A stretch of DNA of 64,000 nt from the NCBI RefSeq assembly GCF_043290135.1, contig NC_134705.1, forward strand, positions 99,822,239 through 99,886,238, read 5' to 3'. The stretch comes from Rhipicephalus microplus (Eukaryota > Arthropoda > Arachnida > Ixodida > Ixodidae). The notes under the pieces were generated by a model. It was not told the DNA's origin. It was given only the letters and a program-made list of their open reading frames with translations, and made no database searches. This document shows positions 1 through 10,427 of the stretch, one piece after another; the stretch's first letter is position 1, and each line of letters begins with the position of its first letter. Position numbers and translations under genes: made by a program.

Positions 1-60
1 ACTAAGTTTGGTATCGATAGCATTATCTAAACGGCCGGGAGAGCTAAATGTCGTAGGCAG
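1..60. repeat. Last monomer of a ~146-bp satellite family (window begins inside the array)
   Basis: This matches the final unit of the array at 25060-25960: both contain a 'ggtatcgat' stretch, an 'aaacggccgg / aaacggtcagg' core and 'gagagctaaa', and both run directly into a GATA microsatellite. The upstream part of the array lies outside the window. Confidence 0.7.
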
Positions 61-74
61 CTAGATAGATAGAC

Positions 75-149
<75 letters not shown>

Positions 150-163
150 AAGATAGATAGATA
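61..163. repeat. (GATA)n microsatellite
   Basis: Near-perfect tetranucleotide run (ctagatagatag...) with a few point changes. It follows the satellite unit exactly as a shorter GATA run does at 25951-25976, so the two form one composite repeat. Confidence 0.97.
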
Positions 164-204
164 CGCTCAAACTCGCCGAAGTTTACTAAAAAATTCTTCG
201 CATA

Positions 205-360
205 TAAAAACTCAATTGCCGATATTTTGTTCCTTGTGAAGTAGTACAGAGACTCAGTGACCTTGTTTATGAAGTGAAGCCGGCAGGACAAGGGCATTTC
301 AAACGATTCAACTCCACCGAGCGAACGTTTACACATTCTGCGCATAAAACCACACATTAA
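205..360 (+). pseudogene. Ty3/gypsy integrase C-terminal remnant
   Basis: The plus-strand frame starting at 211 reads RYFVPCEVVQRLSDLVYEV before a stop at 358. This is the GPY/F-type module at the C-terminus of chromodomain-less gypsy integrases; compare FGPYTVFQRLSDVNYVV of the element at 27.6-28.1 kb. Nothing upstream of it survives because the GATA tract and satellite abut it. It shows that the flanks of the following LINE are an older gypsy copy in plus orientation. The ORF on the opposite strand here is a shadow. Confidence 0.7.
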
Positions 361-476
361 GACCGCAACGAAGATTAGCCACCCCACTCGCTTACTGCAC
401 AGCCACCTCAGTCTTCGAAACCCGTTGGGACAGGAACGTTGCACACATCCTCATCGCACGCATTAAGGCAATGCTT

Positions 477-487
477 CTTCAGAGGAG
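477..487. repeat. Target-site duplication of the LINE, left copy
   Basis: cttcagaggag occurs here and again at 5429-5439, immediately outside the LINE body. The right copy follows the (CTC)n tail, as expected for target-primed reverse transcription. Confidence 0.7.
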
Positions 488-879
488 AGGGGCGCCAACG
501 CATGCAGACCTGGTCACATATGGCTCTACTCATCCATCCTTAAGAGCCAGGATTTTATGGCCATCGGCACAAAATCGCACAAGAATCGCAACAGGCAAGT
601 CACCATCTTTCATCTAGCACGAATATTTTTGCGCTGGACTCCTTTTTCAACGAGAAACAAATGTTTAAAAACCGTAAGTGGTGGTCACAACAATAAGCCT
701 AGACGCGCCCCCGCTGCAGCGGCTCGGCGGACGCGCCAGCCGCGTTTGTGTCTGGTGCGCTTTGCGACGCGCTCTGCGACGAACCCTGCAACGCGCCTCG
801 TAACGCAGCAAACTGGGCAGGGGCCTGATTCGCGGAGACGACCACCATCAATTCTGACTCACCAGACCAACCGAACTGC

Positions 880-2645
880 ATGGATGCTGACGACTTCGAA
901 CCCATGGACAATGTCGGGCCCAGCGACTCTACCCCCGGTCCGAGCGGCGTTGCCGAAGCGTCCAGCAATACATACCTGTGGCCATCCGTGCCTCGCACTC
1001 CATGATTTCGGGTGATCGACGCTCGCCAAAAGAAGGTTGTTGCCGAGGAGGCCTCCGCTACGCCACCAGCCACATTTCACCAACGCGAGCACCGACATGG
1101 AACCGGCCGGCCCTGCCTGCCACGCCTTCCCGTAGAGGACCACAGGGTGTTATCTCTACACCAAGAAGTGGTTTTACCCTTGCGCGCTGCTATGCAAACC
1201 GCGCTCCGAGCCCCCTTGCCCATGATTGCGTGGATACGAGTACGCCAGGAGCAGAACATCGCCCTAGTTAGCACCTCCGACCCAGACCTCGCGGTACAGC
1301 CGTGCCATGTGCAGATGCTCAAGCTCGGTAGCAGATCATATGAAGTCTCTACTCACGTGGCTTCCCCAGATAATTCCTGCAAGGGAGTAATCACAGGAGC
1401 CCTCCCTATACCCACAGAGGACGCCCTCATGAACGACACCGTCACTTCTCCCCAAAGTATCAATATTATCTAAGCGCGATCATTCGAGACGAATGGAGCA
1501 TGCCTCTACACCTTCGAGGAAAAGCGTGTTCTCCAATACGTTTACTTCCACGGCGTGGAATTTCGATGCAGACCTTTTCGACCAGTCACCCAAGTGTGCC
1601 ACTGCTGCCTCAGAACTGGCCACCGACAGGACATCTGCCCATATCCACAGGAATGCCGCTGTGGAAATTGTGGCATTCTCAACCCAAGTGAACACCGCGA
1701 TGGTTGCGTCCCGCGGTGTTTAACCTGTGGCTCCGATGAACACCCCACCATCGATCTGGATTGCCCAGCCCGACAAAGGACACCTGGACCCCGTGTTCTT
1801 AGAGACAAACGCCAGCTCCTAGAAAAGCCCAATTATCCTCCACTGAAACAACTTTCTGAACAGTTGCCACCAAACAACCAACCTCGCAGCCTTCCTCAGC
1901 ATGCCAGCAGCGAAGGCCACGGTAGGAGTGCTCGATCCAAGTGCTCAAAAACCCCAAAGCATGAAAAGCAGACCTCGCAACCTATTCAACCCGGAGCCCC
2001 TCTACCTATCAAAGCGTCTGCGCATTCATCCAGGAACTACCCACTACCTTCTTCGCAGTGAAGTGCGAAAAGCTACAATACGTGGCCAGCATTCCGCAAC
2101 GAGAGCCCAGCCTTGCACCTGGCTTGGAGGCCAGGGCAGCGGCCTCGAGTTCATCTGGCTTGGCTGCAGGAGGTCGACTAGATCAAGCTCAACAGTCGCA
2201 GCTACAGTGACGGCAGGACCCTCTGGCCGTCCCTGGTAAGTCGCCCGTTGAGCAGGCCTCCCAAAATCTTTCGCGATCAACACCACCCCATTCGCCAGCC
2301 CTCGTTCAACAGATGTGTGCCCAGTATTTCCAAACACCAGAATTCACTCAAGCCCTCACACAACTAGTTCTAAAGTTCGTAAGTAATAGCCTCGAGGCTG
2401 TTAAAACACAACTGATTAACGAACAAGAACAGGCTTTCCAGAGAATGGAGACTACGTTTAGTCACCGCATGGAAAAAGTTGAGGCTGCAATTAATTACCT
2501 GTACGATATAGAAGCTCAATCATCACCAACCCTTAAGCATAAAGAACGCAAATCTGCCGCCGCTTCCTCTCAGCACACGGCGCAGGCGAACAGCCCACAA
2601 TCGGGAGTTTCCACTTTCACAACGACCCAACATGGCGAATTCTAG
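880..2645 (+). pseudogene. LINE ORF1 (Gag-like nucleic-acid-binding protein), broken
   Basis: Frame 1 opens at ATG 880 (MDADDFEPMDN) and runs to 2061, interrupted by TGA at 1003 and TAA at 1471. The product is an RNA-binding ribonucleoprotein component of the retrotransposition particle. Around 1594-1770 it has three knuckles: CHCCLRTGHRQDIC (C-X2-C-X4-H-X4-C), CGNCGILNPSEHRDGC, and CLTCGSDEHPTIDLDC. This is the arrangement usual in I/jockey/R1-type ORF1 proteins. A frameshift near 2050-2085 moves the rest into frame 3, where 2313-2645 encodes a Gln/Glu-rich, probably coiled-coil tail (QLINEQEQAFQRMETTF). One further stop lies near 2206. The start at 880 is the first in-frame ATG; an upstream start in frame is not excluded. 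Confidence 0.8.
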
Positions 2646-5391
2646 AAATCGACAAAATCCCGGAAGAGCAAGCTTGCCTTCTCCATCCGGAAATCAAAAT
2701 TTATCTGATATCAACATATGGCAGTGGAACTGTAGAAGCATCAGAAAAAAACACTCTCAATTGGCTGCCTACATTCAACACTCCGCTGAACCACCTCAAA
2801 TAGTGGCTCTGCAGGAGAAGGGGTCTGTCCCTTTCTCTCTGCGAGGATATCAGGTGGCACCGGTAATATCGCGCACCGCTGATCTTATTCATAAAACCCT
2901 TCCATTCATAGATCGGACCCCTACGAGAAGCTCATCAGTGAATGGAACCGAGTACACTGCTCTTGAGGTAATCCCGTCGAATCACACATCGGGTAAAGGA
3001 CTCTTGGTAATCATTATATACAGCACCCCTAAAGATAAGGGCACTGGCATACTCGAAATTCTTGCTCAAACGTGGTTCACACATCGCAATATAGTAGGTG
3101 ACTTTAATACACGCCATACCGCATGGGGTTACATAAGTAACTCACCAAAAGGTAACCTTGTAGATAGCTCCGTGATGCACCACGCTCTTACCCTAAATAC
3201 TGATCCTACTGTGCCAACGCGAGTAGGCACTAGCACCGTCAGGGATACCACGCCTGACCTCACGATGGTTAGTACACATGTAATAGTAAAAACACATGAG
3301 GTTCTGCCGGATACATTAGGTAGCGACCACCATGTGATTCGAACGGTCATAACGCAAAATTCTAAAATTTTCCGACCTAAAATGCAGACTCTCGTTGACT
3401 GGGATAAACTCCGCACATATATCGCCACGGAGGATACCACTCCGCAATCTATGGAGTCCTGGACTCAAAGGATACAAGATGCTGTTGATAGGTCTGGTAA
3501 AAAGATTCAGAACACGCCAAATGCGCCTCAAGTTGACCCCCACCTCCTCCATCTGTGGAAGGCCCGACGAAGCCTTTGTAAACGATAGAAACGTGAGAGG
3601 CTAAACCGCCAACTTCACCTACGTATCGCTGCAGTCACAGAGGAAGCCACACAGTATGCCACTCAGTTAGCGAAAGCCAATAGGGAAAACTTTTGTGGGA
3701 CACTGAAAGGAACACTCCACACAAAACGTACATGGAACATCCTAAGGGCTCTCCTAGATCCCACGTCGACCAAAAACCACATTCACACCGCTACACAACA
3801 GCTCTTTACCTAGAAAAGCAAAAAGGCACAGACATTATGACACACATGAAAAACCTTTACATTCCTCAGCCCCTACCGGCAGATCTGAACGCACTCCCTA
3901 TAACAACCCCTGATCCGGACGGAAACTTGGATGCAGATATCACGCTTGCAGAGGTGAAACAGGCCCTTGCTAGTATTACCCGGGACACTGCACCAGGGCC
4001 GGATCATATAACATATAAGATCCTCCGAAACTTAAATGACGTGTCTCTACAGGAGCTCACGGATCTCTTTAACGAACTCTGGAGCAATGGCACACTGCCC
4101 TGTGTTTGGAAACATGCACAGATTAATCAGATTCCGAAATCAAGCAAATCACTACTACTCGAAAATTTACGACCCATCTCGCTCACGAGCTGTGTAGGTA
4201 AACTTTTTGAGCATGTTGTTCTCCGTGGACTACAGCCACATTCAGAAGCTAGCAATTTCTTTCGCAACACCCAGTTTGGCTTTCGCCCCAACTTAGCGCA
4301 GGATGTCCTCCTGCAGGTTAAAGAGACTCTCTTTCATCCCAAACGGCAGACAGCCCAAACCAGAGCCATTCTCGCATTAGGCATACAAAAGGCTTCCGAC
4401 AATGAAGGTCGCGACCACATTATCCGGACATTGGCCACAACTGGCTGTGGTCGTAGGACCTGGCATTATGTCAAAACTTTTTTGGAAAACCGCACCGCCG
4501 AGGTTAGATTAAGTAAACTTACATCCTCCACTTTTTCTCTCCCAAACAGGGGTACACCCCAGGGAGCTGTCCTATCGCCACTCTTATTCAGTGTATCCTT
4601 AGCCCCATTGGCCAAAGAACTTGCTGATATTCCTAAAATACAGCATGCAATTTACGCCAATGATATAACTCTGTGGGTGTGCCATGGCTCTATTGGGGAG
4701 GCACAAGACCTTCTGCAAATTTCCATCAACGTCACCGAGTGGTATATTAGTAGGATGGGCCTCCACTGTTCGTCAGAAAAGTTGGAGTTACCTACAATTA
4801 AATTCCGCATGCCCGACCCAAGCATTGACCTGCACGTGCATGGTCAACCTATGGCAAGAGTACATAAAATCAGGGTATTGGGTCTACACATACAATCAAA
4901 CTTAGACGCAAACCACACCTTGAACATTCTTGATAAGCAGATAAAGCGAATTTCAGCACTGTTCAACCGGATGGCGTCACGCAATCATGGTCTGTCTGAA
5001 AAGACACCATGCAAATCGTTGAAGCCGGAACGGCAGACGAGATTTCCCTGCCCCACACTTCTCCCTCAACCCTTATCAGAGTTCAGTTCGGCGCCCACTT
5101 CAAACAAAAGCATTGATTTCTCCCTACTTGGCACACCTATTTTATCCCCCTCTTCACCAACCACATTGCACCACCTGCAGCGCACCCCCGGCTGATCTTT
5201 TCCACTGCTTGTGGAACATCCCAAAGCCCATGGCGGTAGACCCTATTCCTAACCCTTCCATTTCCTCGTGGGAGGCCGCTCTTTGGGTCACTGGCTCGGA
5301 CGACCAGTTGTGGCTGGTGCACCAAGCCTGCCTAAAGATTGTCGGCCAGGGGGCTCCCGGATGCCTAGGGGCCAAACCACATTTACTTTGA
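2632..5391 (+). pseudogene. LINE ORF2: APE endonuclease + reverse transcriptase, broken
   Basis: The N-terminal ~230 residues are an apurinic-type endonuclease: IWQWNCRSI, VALQEKG, VGDFNTRHTAWG, TPDLT and GSDHHVIRT are all present, so the nicking domain looks chemically complete. TAG at 3586 interrupts the linker, and a frameshift near 3810 moves to frame 3. The RT domain follows (LRPISLTSCVGKLFEHV, QFGFRP, RGTPQGAVLSPLLFS). Its first catalytic motif is ALGIQKASDN, with Gly where Asp is expected, and the second is YANDITLW, with Asn replacing the first Asp of YADD, so it cannot polymerise. After ~5010 the RNase H region is missing. The C-terminus resumes in frame 1 at ~5170 (DLFHCLW, SWEAALW) and ends at 5391. 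Confidence 0.88.
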
Positions 5392-5428
5392 TTTTTTTTA
5401 AATAAAGTTGTATCCTCCTCCTCCTCCT

Positions 5429-5439
5429 CTTCAGAGGAG
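5429..5439. repeat. Target-site duplication of the LINE, right copy
   Basis: cttcagaggag, identical to 477-487. The (TCC)n tail before it makes the exact left edge ambiguous by a base or two. Confidence 0.7.
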
Positions 5440-5692
5440 GAATAGTGCTACGAGTGATGAAGCCAGCCGCTGCACTATCCGGCGCTGCATGCGCACGAGA
5501 TTCCACCGAGTAGCCAACGTGCGTGAAGAAGAAAACAAGGGTGTTCAAGGTTGAGGCTCGCGAGGGCCATCGACCTTCGGTTCTTCCCAATTGCCGTGGG
5601 TCGTTCGCTTTGGATACAAGTTCGCCCCTTAATAAACAGTGTAAATAGAACATCGTTGTTGTGAGGCGGTTACAATTGTTACATAATGGCAG
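5440..5692 (+). repeat. Possible gypsy LTR fragment (3' LTR of the LINE's target element)
   Basis: There is no ORF. The stretch has an LTR-like layout: a GC-richer start, ttaataaac (poly-A signal) at 5629-5637, then gtgtaaatag and an end in caattgttaca. It lies downstream of the integrase remnant at 205-360 in the same orientation, as a 3' LTR should. No second LTR copy was found in the window, so this is inference from order only. Confidence 0.35.
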
Positions 5693-6095
5693 CACTGGAC
5701 ATCCTGGCTCAATTTCCACAGCTAGTTTAACGTCTTTTAAATAAAACATGAGTGGTATCGGTGGTTCTTTTCCATTTTTCTTTTACAGATTGTGGTCCAA
5801 ACGTGTGCCACACTGACCTTATCGCTATCGTCATGGTCAGACAAGGCTTGCATGGTTGTCAATGCTTTTACACTATGTTCCTGTTTCATACTCTGCCTTC
5901 CAGCTGTCGGCTCTTCATGGTACAATCTAGCCAAGTGTCGGCGTGGCTTGAAATGCAAACAGTGTGTCTTAGTCCACCCGCAGGTGTTATCACTATATGC
6001 CTCGTACTTCCGCTACTTCCACACATAGGTTAGGAGCTTCTCCTACGATTAGCATAAAATGACCGGTGCGAGGCGCGCATTGAGCACTGCCGGTA
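5693..6095 (+). other. Unassigned; contains a splice-acceptor-like site and a short Cys-containing ORF
   Basis: A pyrimidine tract with ttttccatttttcttttacag ends near 5788 and is followed by an open frame to ~6028 encoding a hydrophobic, cysteine-containing peptide (CSCFILCLPAVGSSW; CRRGLKCKQC). It resembles no family I recognise. It could be a decayed retroelement 3' ORF or a stray host exon. Confidence 0.2.
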
Positions 6096-6096
6096 A

Positions 6097-6717
6097 TTAT
6101 ACGCTCATTTCTTTAGCGTGACGTTTTGCTGCTTCCATTGAAATGGCTACAGTTTCAGCCTTTATTTCTTGTATTTTGTCGTCGTTCTGTTCTCGCGCTA
6201 TTACTCTCTTCTGCTCTAGCTTGAACCCTTTTTTCGTCAGCATCTGTCTGCGCAGGCTATTTAAGCACCCTCCGAAAATGATGTAATTCCACAACATTCA
6301 GTCTAACAGCGCACTTACAAAGTTGCAGTTCTCTGCCATGCGTCGTATGTCGACGAGGAACGCATGAATTGACTTCCCTTCTTATTGTATACCATTAAAA
6401 ATTTTGTAGCTCTCTGCTGTTTCGTGACGCTTGGGATCATAGTAGCTATTTAGGGCTGCTACTGCTTTGGCACACTATAGTGAACTTGAGGTCTTTGGCG
6501 CGATTCGGCCAGCTAGCACTTTAACTCTTTGCGGGCTAAGAGCAGCTACTATCAGCGCGCTTTTCTTCTTCGAGTTGGTAGTGTTATTCGCTTTGAAATA
6601 TGCTTTTGCCTGCAAGAGATATGGTTTGCACCTATTTATGGTGTCGTCTGACAGTGATAGCTGAAGACTGGCCATGGTTCTGCTCGGTGCTTCGCGTAGC
6701 CGTAGCCCGGTTTCCAC
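6097..6717 (-). pseudogene. Ty3/gypsy Gag remnant
   Basis: Reading leftwards from ~6680, the minus strand gives MASLQLSLSDDTINRC, LLQAKAYFKANN, KKKSALIVAALSP, VLAGRIAPKTSSSL. This is the N-terminal layout of tick gypsy Gag capsid proteins, in which a short N-terminus precedes an 'LAGR..P' segment. It then breaks (stop near 6474), and further left only a charged helical fragment survives (LEQKRVIAREQNDDKIQEIKAE, 6140-6230). The orientation is opposite to the gypsy remnant at 205-360, so it is a separate insertion. Confidence 0.6.
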
Positions 6718-6849
6718 GCTGGGTTTGCCTATTTACACTGCATGGTCCGTGACACTCTTATTCATGGTCCTGACCCGATGTGACTGGCAGCAGCATAAAC
6801 GAAACGCTAGCTGGTAATGGGACAATGGTTATTGATAGGACCACTGCAG
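6718..6849 (-). other. Probable gypsy leader or LTR, cut by the BEL element
   Basis: Non-coding sequence between the Gag remnant and the BEL target duplication. By position it should be the 5' leader and LTR of that gypsy copy. The continuation would lie beyond the BEL element, from 12935 to ~13069, where the minus strand begins TGTTATGTTTCC. This is inference from order only. Confidence 0.3.
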
Positions 6850-6854
6850 TATAC
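6850..6854. repeat. Target-site duplication TATAC (left) of the BEL/Pao element
   Basis: tatac here and at 12930-12934 directly flank the two LTRs. Five bases is the usual duplication length for BEL/Pao integration. Confidence 0.85.
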
Positions 6855-6985
6855 TATTAAGACGATCGAGACCAGGGACTGCTTCGAACGAATGCGGTTT
6901 ATTGGAAGAAGTGAAGTAGCGCGCACTCGCTCCAGGCAGCAGTCTTCTTTCTTCTTCTTCCGGCGTTTGATGATGATATTTTATA
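6855..6985 (-). repeat. 3' LTR of the BEL/Pao element (131 bp)
   Basis: Same 131 bases as 12799-12929 except a/g within 'gcgcgcRctcgc'. On the element's strand it opens with TATAAAAT, contains ccaataaaccgc (poly-A signal) and closes with TTAATA. A purine-rich gggcgggcgggaac tract lies just upstream on that strand (6986-7000), fitting a polypurine tract. Confidence 0.92.
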
Positions 6986-6999
6986 GGTTCCCGCCCGCC

Positions 7000-7660
7000 C
7001 AAGTTGAAATGTGATAAGCTCTCGCGGGCTATTTGAAACAACCTTCCATTGGGTATATGTGGTTCACCGATCTTCTTAGAAGCTCTTTTTTGCCTGTGCG
7101 AAGGAGACAAGATCTTGTTATTCCGTCTCGCCCAGGGTAGAGCTTTTCAATCCGGCACATTTTCCAAAAATGTTCTTGGAGCCTTGTCCTCAACCAACAC
7201 TATGTCACCCTGTGAGAGTGGTTTTGCTTGCCGTGTCTTGGCTTTGACCGTAGCTCCTATTTCCTTGATATATTCTTGATGCCATCTTTTCCACCAAGTG
7301 CGCACGAGTTTGCATCTGCGTCGCCATGCGTCTTCAATGTCACCGTTGTATAGTCCCTTTTGTCCGCCTTGAAGCTGTCGCCGTCCACCTATGATGTCTG
7401 CCGGCGTTAGTGGCATTGGCTCGTCAGGCTCTCCATATACGTAAGTCAATGGTCGATTGTTCAGTGTTCCTTCAACTTCTGCTACAATAGTGCGTAGCTC
7501 CTCTACCGAAGCTGTGCTTTTCGATATTATTTTTCGCATCGACGTCTTCAAGCTTCTTATGAGGCGCTCGTAAAATCCTCCCCACCATGGCGCGCACTCG
7601 GCTATTGTTTTCCATTTATTTGTTGGCCACTGCAGTAATTCTTTAAGACCTCGTTGTTAA
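7000..7660 (-). pseudogene. BEL/Pao integrase C-terminal part and DUF5641-like tail
   Basis: The third catalytic residue region reads APWWGGFYERLIRSLKTSM near 7570-7600, with the glutamate in FYERL. Then come ELRTIVAEVEGTLNNRP and LTPADIIGG, then RWHQEYIKEIGA and GDIVLVEDKAPRTF, the DUF5641 module that follows the catalytic core in Pao integrases. A one-base slip at the tttttcc/ccaaaaa stretch near 7165 puts the last ~50 residues (RIEKLYPGRDG, YPMEGC) in another frame. The upstream junction near 7655 is a second frameshift separating this part from the core at 7660-8735. Confidence 0.85.
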
Positions 7661-8735
7661 TTGTTTCGAGCATTCTGTTGATTTCCTTTCCAGCTTTTAT
7701 AAATGTTTTGGCGTTGTCCGAGTATATTACGGCTGGTATTCCCCGTCGAGCTGTAAATCGTCGGAATGCTTGTAGAAAACTCGACGATGACAAATCGTTG
7801 GTAACTTCCAAGTGTACTCCTCTTGTTACCGCGCAGGTGAATATCAGTACATATTGCTTCACAATCTGGTACTTGTCCTTTGCGTAAAAAGGTCCTGTGA
7901 AGTCAACTCCCGTAACTTTGAATGGCTCTGCTTCAGTGACTCTGTCTGCCGGAAGTAGAGGTATGTCTTGAGTTGCCGGTCTGGAGTTATGCCTCTTGCA
8001 GACGCCACATTTGTTTAGAACTCTTTTCACTGCTTGTCTACCCTGCAATATCCAGAACTTAGTTCGAAGTTGCGCTAGCGTCACTTGAACTCCTCCGTGT
8101 GATACCATTTTATGCACATGACGTATTATCAGTTCCGTGAAATGCTCATCCTTTGGAATTACTATTACGTGCTTGTTGAATTCTTGGCTGCACTGCAATC
8201 GTCCTTTCTGTCTGATGATTCCATCGTCATCAAGGTAGACTTCATGTCCATTAATTTCAAATGATCGATTGTTTGAAAAGACCTCACCCTTTGTTTGTCT
8301 CAGTAATATTTGGGCCTGTCTTATCCAGTATTTCTCTGCATTTGTTACCTCTTTTCCTGTCAACGGCCCTTTGTGATTTTCCTTTTTTGTGTTGTTTATA
8401 AATCTGAACACCCATGCTGTCACTCTTATAAGCCGCCCGTATGATGAATACCTTTCGATTTCCAAGATTGGCGCGATTTCGGATCTTCCCATGCATTGGT
8501 GACATTGTGTTTTATGCTGGTCTTCCACGTCTGTATTTGTGCCAATTATGCTTACCAAGTTCTTTTCCAGTGATGTTATCCATTCGGGACCATTCCACCA
8601 TAACTTCGACGTTATCAATGCCTTTGCGCTTATTCCTCGTGTAAGTAGGTCAGCAGGGTTGTCGTCACTTTGAGCAAATGACCAGCTTGCTTGAAGTGTT
8701 TTTTTCTCTAATTTCTGCGATTCTGTTGGCAACAA
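7602..8735 (-). pseudogene. BEL/Pao RNase H end and integrase core
   Basis: The N-terminal residues SFAQSDDNPADLLTRG are the conserved junction after RNase H in Pao elements. Then come the H2C2 zinc-binding region (HKMVSHGGVQVT ... CGVCKRHN) and the catalytic core with two aspartates in GVDFTGPFY and YSDNAKTF. The glutamate motif is in the next frame at ~7580. The product would insert the cDNA into the host chromosome. It is joined to the upstream RT frame by a frameshift in an A7 run near 8700 (minus strand) and ends at 7602 by frameshift. Confidence 0.88.
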
Positions 8736-9159
8736 ATGGATCTCTTTTGCTTGTTCCCTTTATCCAGTGCAGCACAATCATCGAGTCCGTCCAGCAGTGT
8801 ATTTCCTGAAAACTTTCGTTGAAGTGTTCTTTGATGTAGTCGCATAATCTTGATGCTACCACCGCTGCCATCAGTTCAAGTCGCGCCAAAGTCAGCTCTT
8901 TAATTGGAGCTACGCGGCTTTTTGCTGTTACTAGCCTTGGGTCTTTGTTTCCATCGTTGTATACTGCTATCAAGTATGCTGCCGCTCCGTATGCTAATGG
9001 GCTCGCGTCGGCAAATACATGCAGCTTGTATGCTTGTACTGGTTGATTCTTGCTTGCGTAGCATCGTGTGATTTCTAGAACTCGAAAGTCCTCCGCTTCA
9101 GACATAAGGTTCTTCCATTTGTCGCATTCATCTTTAGGGAGCTGGTCGTCCCACGTGAC

Positions 9160-9546
9160 GTTCATTTTCCACAGTCTCTGCAGTCCTATTTTCGCGCGTA
9201 CTGTGAATGGCGACAACAAACCGAGTGGGTCAAATATCTTCGCTGTGGTTTGTAACACAGCCCCTTTTGTCATGTGCGTTGTATCTGTTAATAAATTCCA
9301 CTTTTCAATAGGGAAGCAAATCATGTCCTTTGAGTGTTTCCATATCAAGCCCAGAAGCATTGTGAATCCTCTAGATCGAATATCTATGTGAGAATCGTCT
9401 CTTTCGTTTTCATCAATTATTTTGTTTAATCGCTCTTCATTGGATGTCCATTTTCTCAAATTCATCGCTGCCTCTCTGAACACTTGCTTTGCCTCTTTGT
9501 ACAACTTAACTGCTTCATCAAGCGTTGCTGCTCCCAAAATGACATC
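9160..9546 (-). repeat. 387-bp tandem duplication, copy A (distal in protein order)
   Basis: 387 bases (129 codons) directly abutting copy B at 9547-9933. I count six differences by eye. It encodes the segment from the last Asp of YVDD through the thumb/connection region. Confidence 0.95.
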
Positions 9547-9933
9547 GTTCATTTTCCACAGTCTCTGCAGTCCTATTTTCGCGCGTACTGTGAGTTGCGA
9601 CAACAAACCGAGTGGGTCAAATATCTTCGCTGTGGTTTGTAACACAGCCCCTTTTGTCATGTGCGTTGTATCTCTTAATAAATTCCACTTTTCAATAGGG
9701 AAGCAAATCATGTCCTTTGAGTGTTTCCATATCAAGCCCAGAAGCATTGTGAATCCTCTAGATCGAATATCTATGTGAGAATCGTCTCTTTCGTTTTCAT
9801 AAATTATTTTGTTTAATCGCTCTTCATTCGATGTCCATTTTCTCAAATTCATCGCTGCCTCTTTGAACACTTGCTTTGCCTCTTTGTACAACTTAACTGC
9901 TTCATCAAGCGTTGCTGCTCCCAAAATGACATC
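9547..9933 (-). repeat. 387-bp tandem duplication, copy B (adjacent to YVDD)
   Basis: Partner of copy A with exactly the same length and the reading frame preserved across both junctions. The boundary falls at gacatc, inside the second Asp codon of YVDD. Confidence 0.95.
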
Positions 9934-10427
9934 ATCCACGTAGATCGCTTTCTGCAGTGTCCTTGTCGTATCAGGAAACTGATCTTTCACTTGTTTCAAA
10001 TGGTGTTTAATTGTAGCTGCCAGTATAAATGTGCTTGGTGTTGTTCCGAACGTTACTCTTGTCATGCGCCATGTTTGCACTTCATTCGTTAACCTTCCTT
10101 CAGCGTCATGCTTCCACCACAGAAATCTCATTGCATCTCTATCCTCTTCATGTATAGAGATTTGTAGAAATGCCTTTTCAACATCTCCAACTAACGCCAC
10201 CTTTTCTTTTCGGAAATTAATGAGCAGCGATAGCATGTCCTCATTCGAATTGGGTCCTGCCTCTAGGTTCTCGTTTAGAGACATGCCTTTTCTAGAATGT
10301 GATGAGGCGTCAAACACTACTCGAACCTTTGTTGTGGCTCGGTCTTCTCTAATGATCGCATGATGTGGCATGTAGTAGCAAAGTGCATTTGGCTGTTCTG
10401 ATGGTTCTTGGACCTCCTCTGCGACTC

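Larger units (their letters stand above)
488..5428 (+). mobile_element. I-clade-like non-LTR retrotransposon, nearly full length, inactive
   Basis: A two-ORF LINE: a Gag-like ORF1 with three zinc knuckles (880-2645) and an ORF2 with APE endonuclease, reverse transcriptase and the C-terminal cysteine region (2632-5391). The two ORFs overlap by 14 bases (ATG of ORF2 at 2632, ORF1 stop at 2643). The 3' end has aataaag at 5401 and a (TCC)n tail at 5411-5430, then the 11-bp duplication. About 390 bases of 5' UTR precede ORF1. It is inactivated by stops, frameshifts, loss of the RNase H region and loss of both RT catalytic aspartates. Clade placement in I/jockey-like tick LINEs is from motif resemblance and is less certain than the LINE call. 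Confidence 0.9.

Noticed and set aside
61..444. 127-codon minus-strand ORF ending in IYLS repeats
   Set aside because: The C-terminal part is the GATA microsatellite in translation and the rest is antisense to the gypsy integrase remnant.
5752..6033. Envelope-like ORF of the gypsy element
   Set aside because: No signal peptide, cleavage site or env motif could be pointed to; only a short hydrophobic frame.
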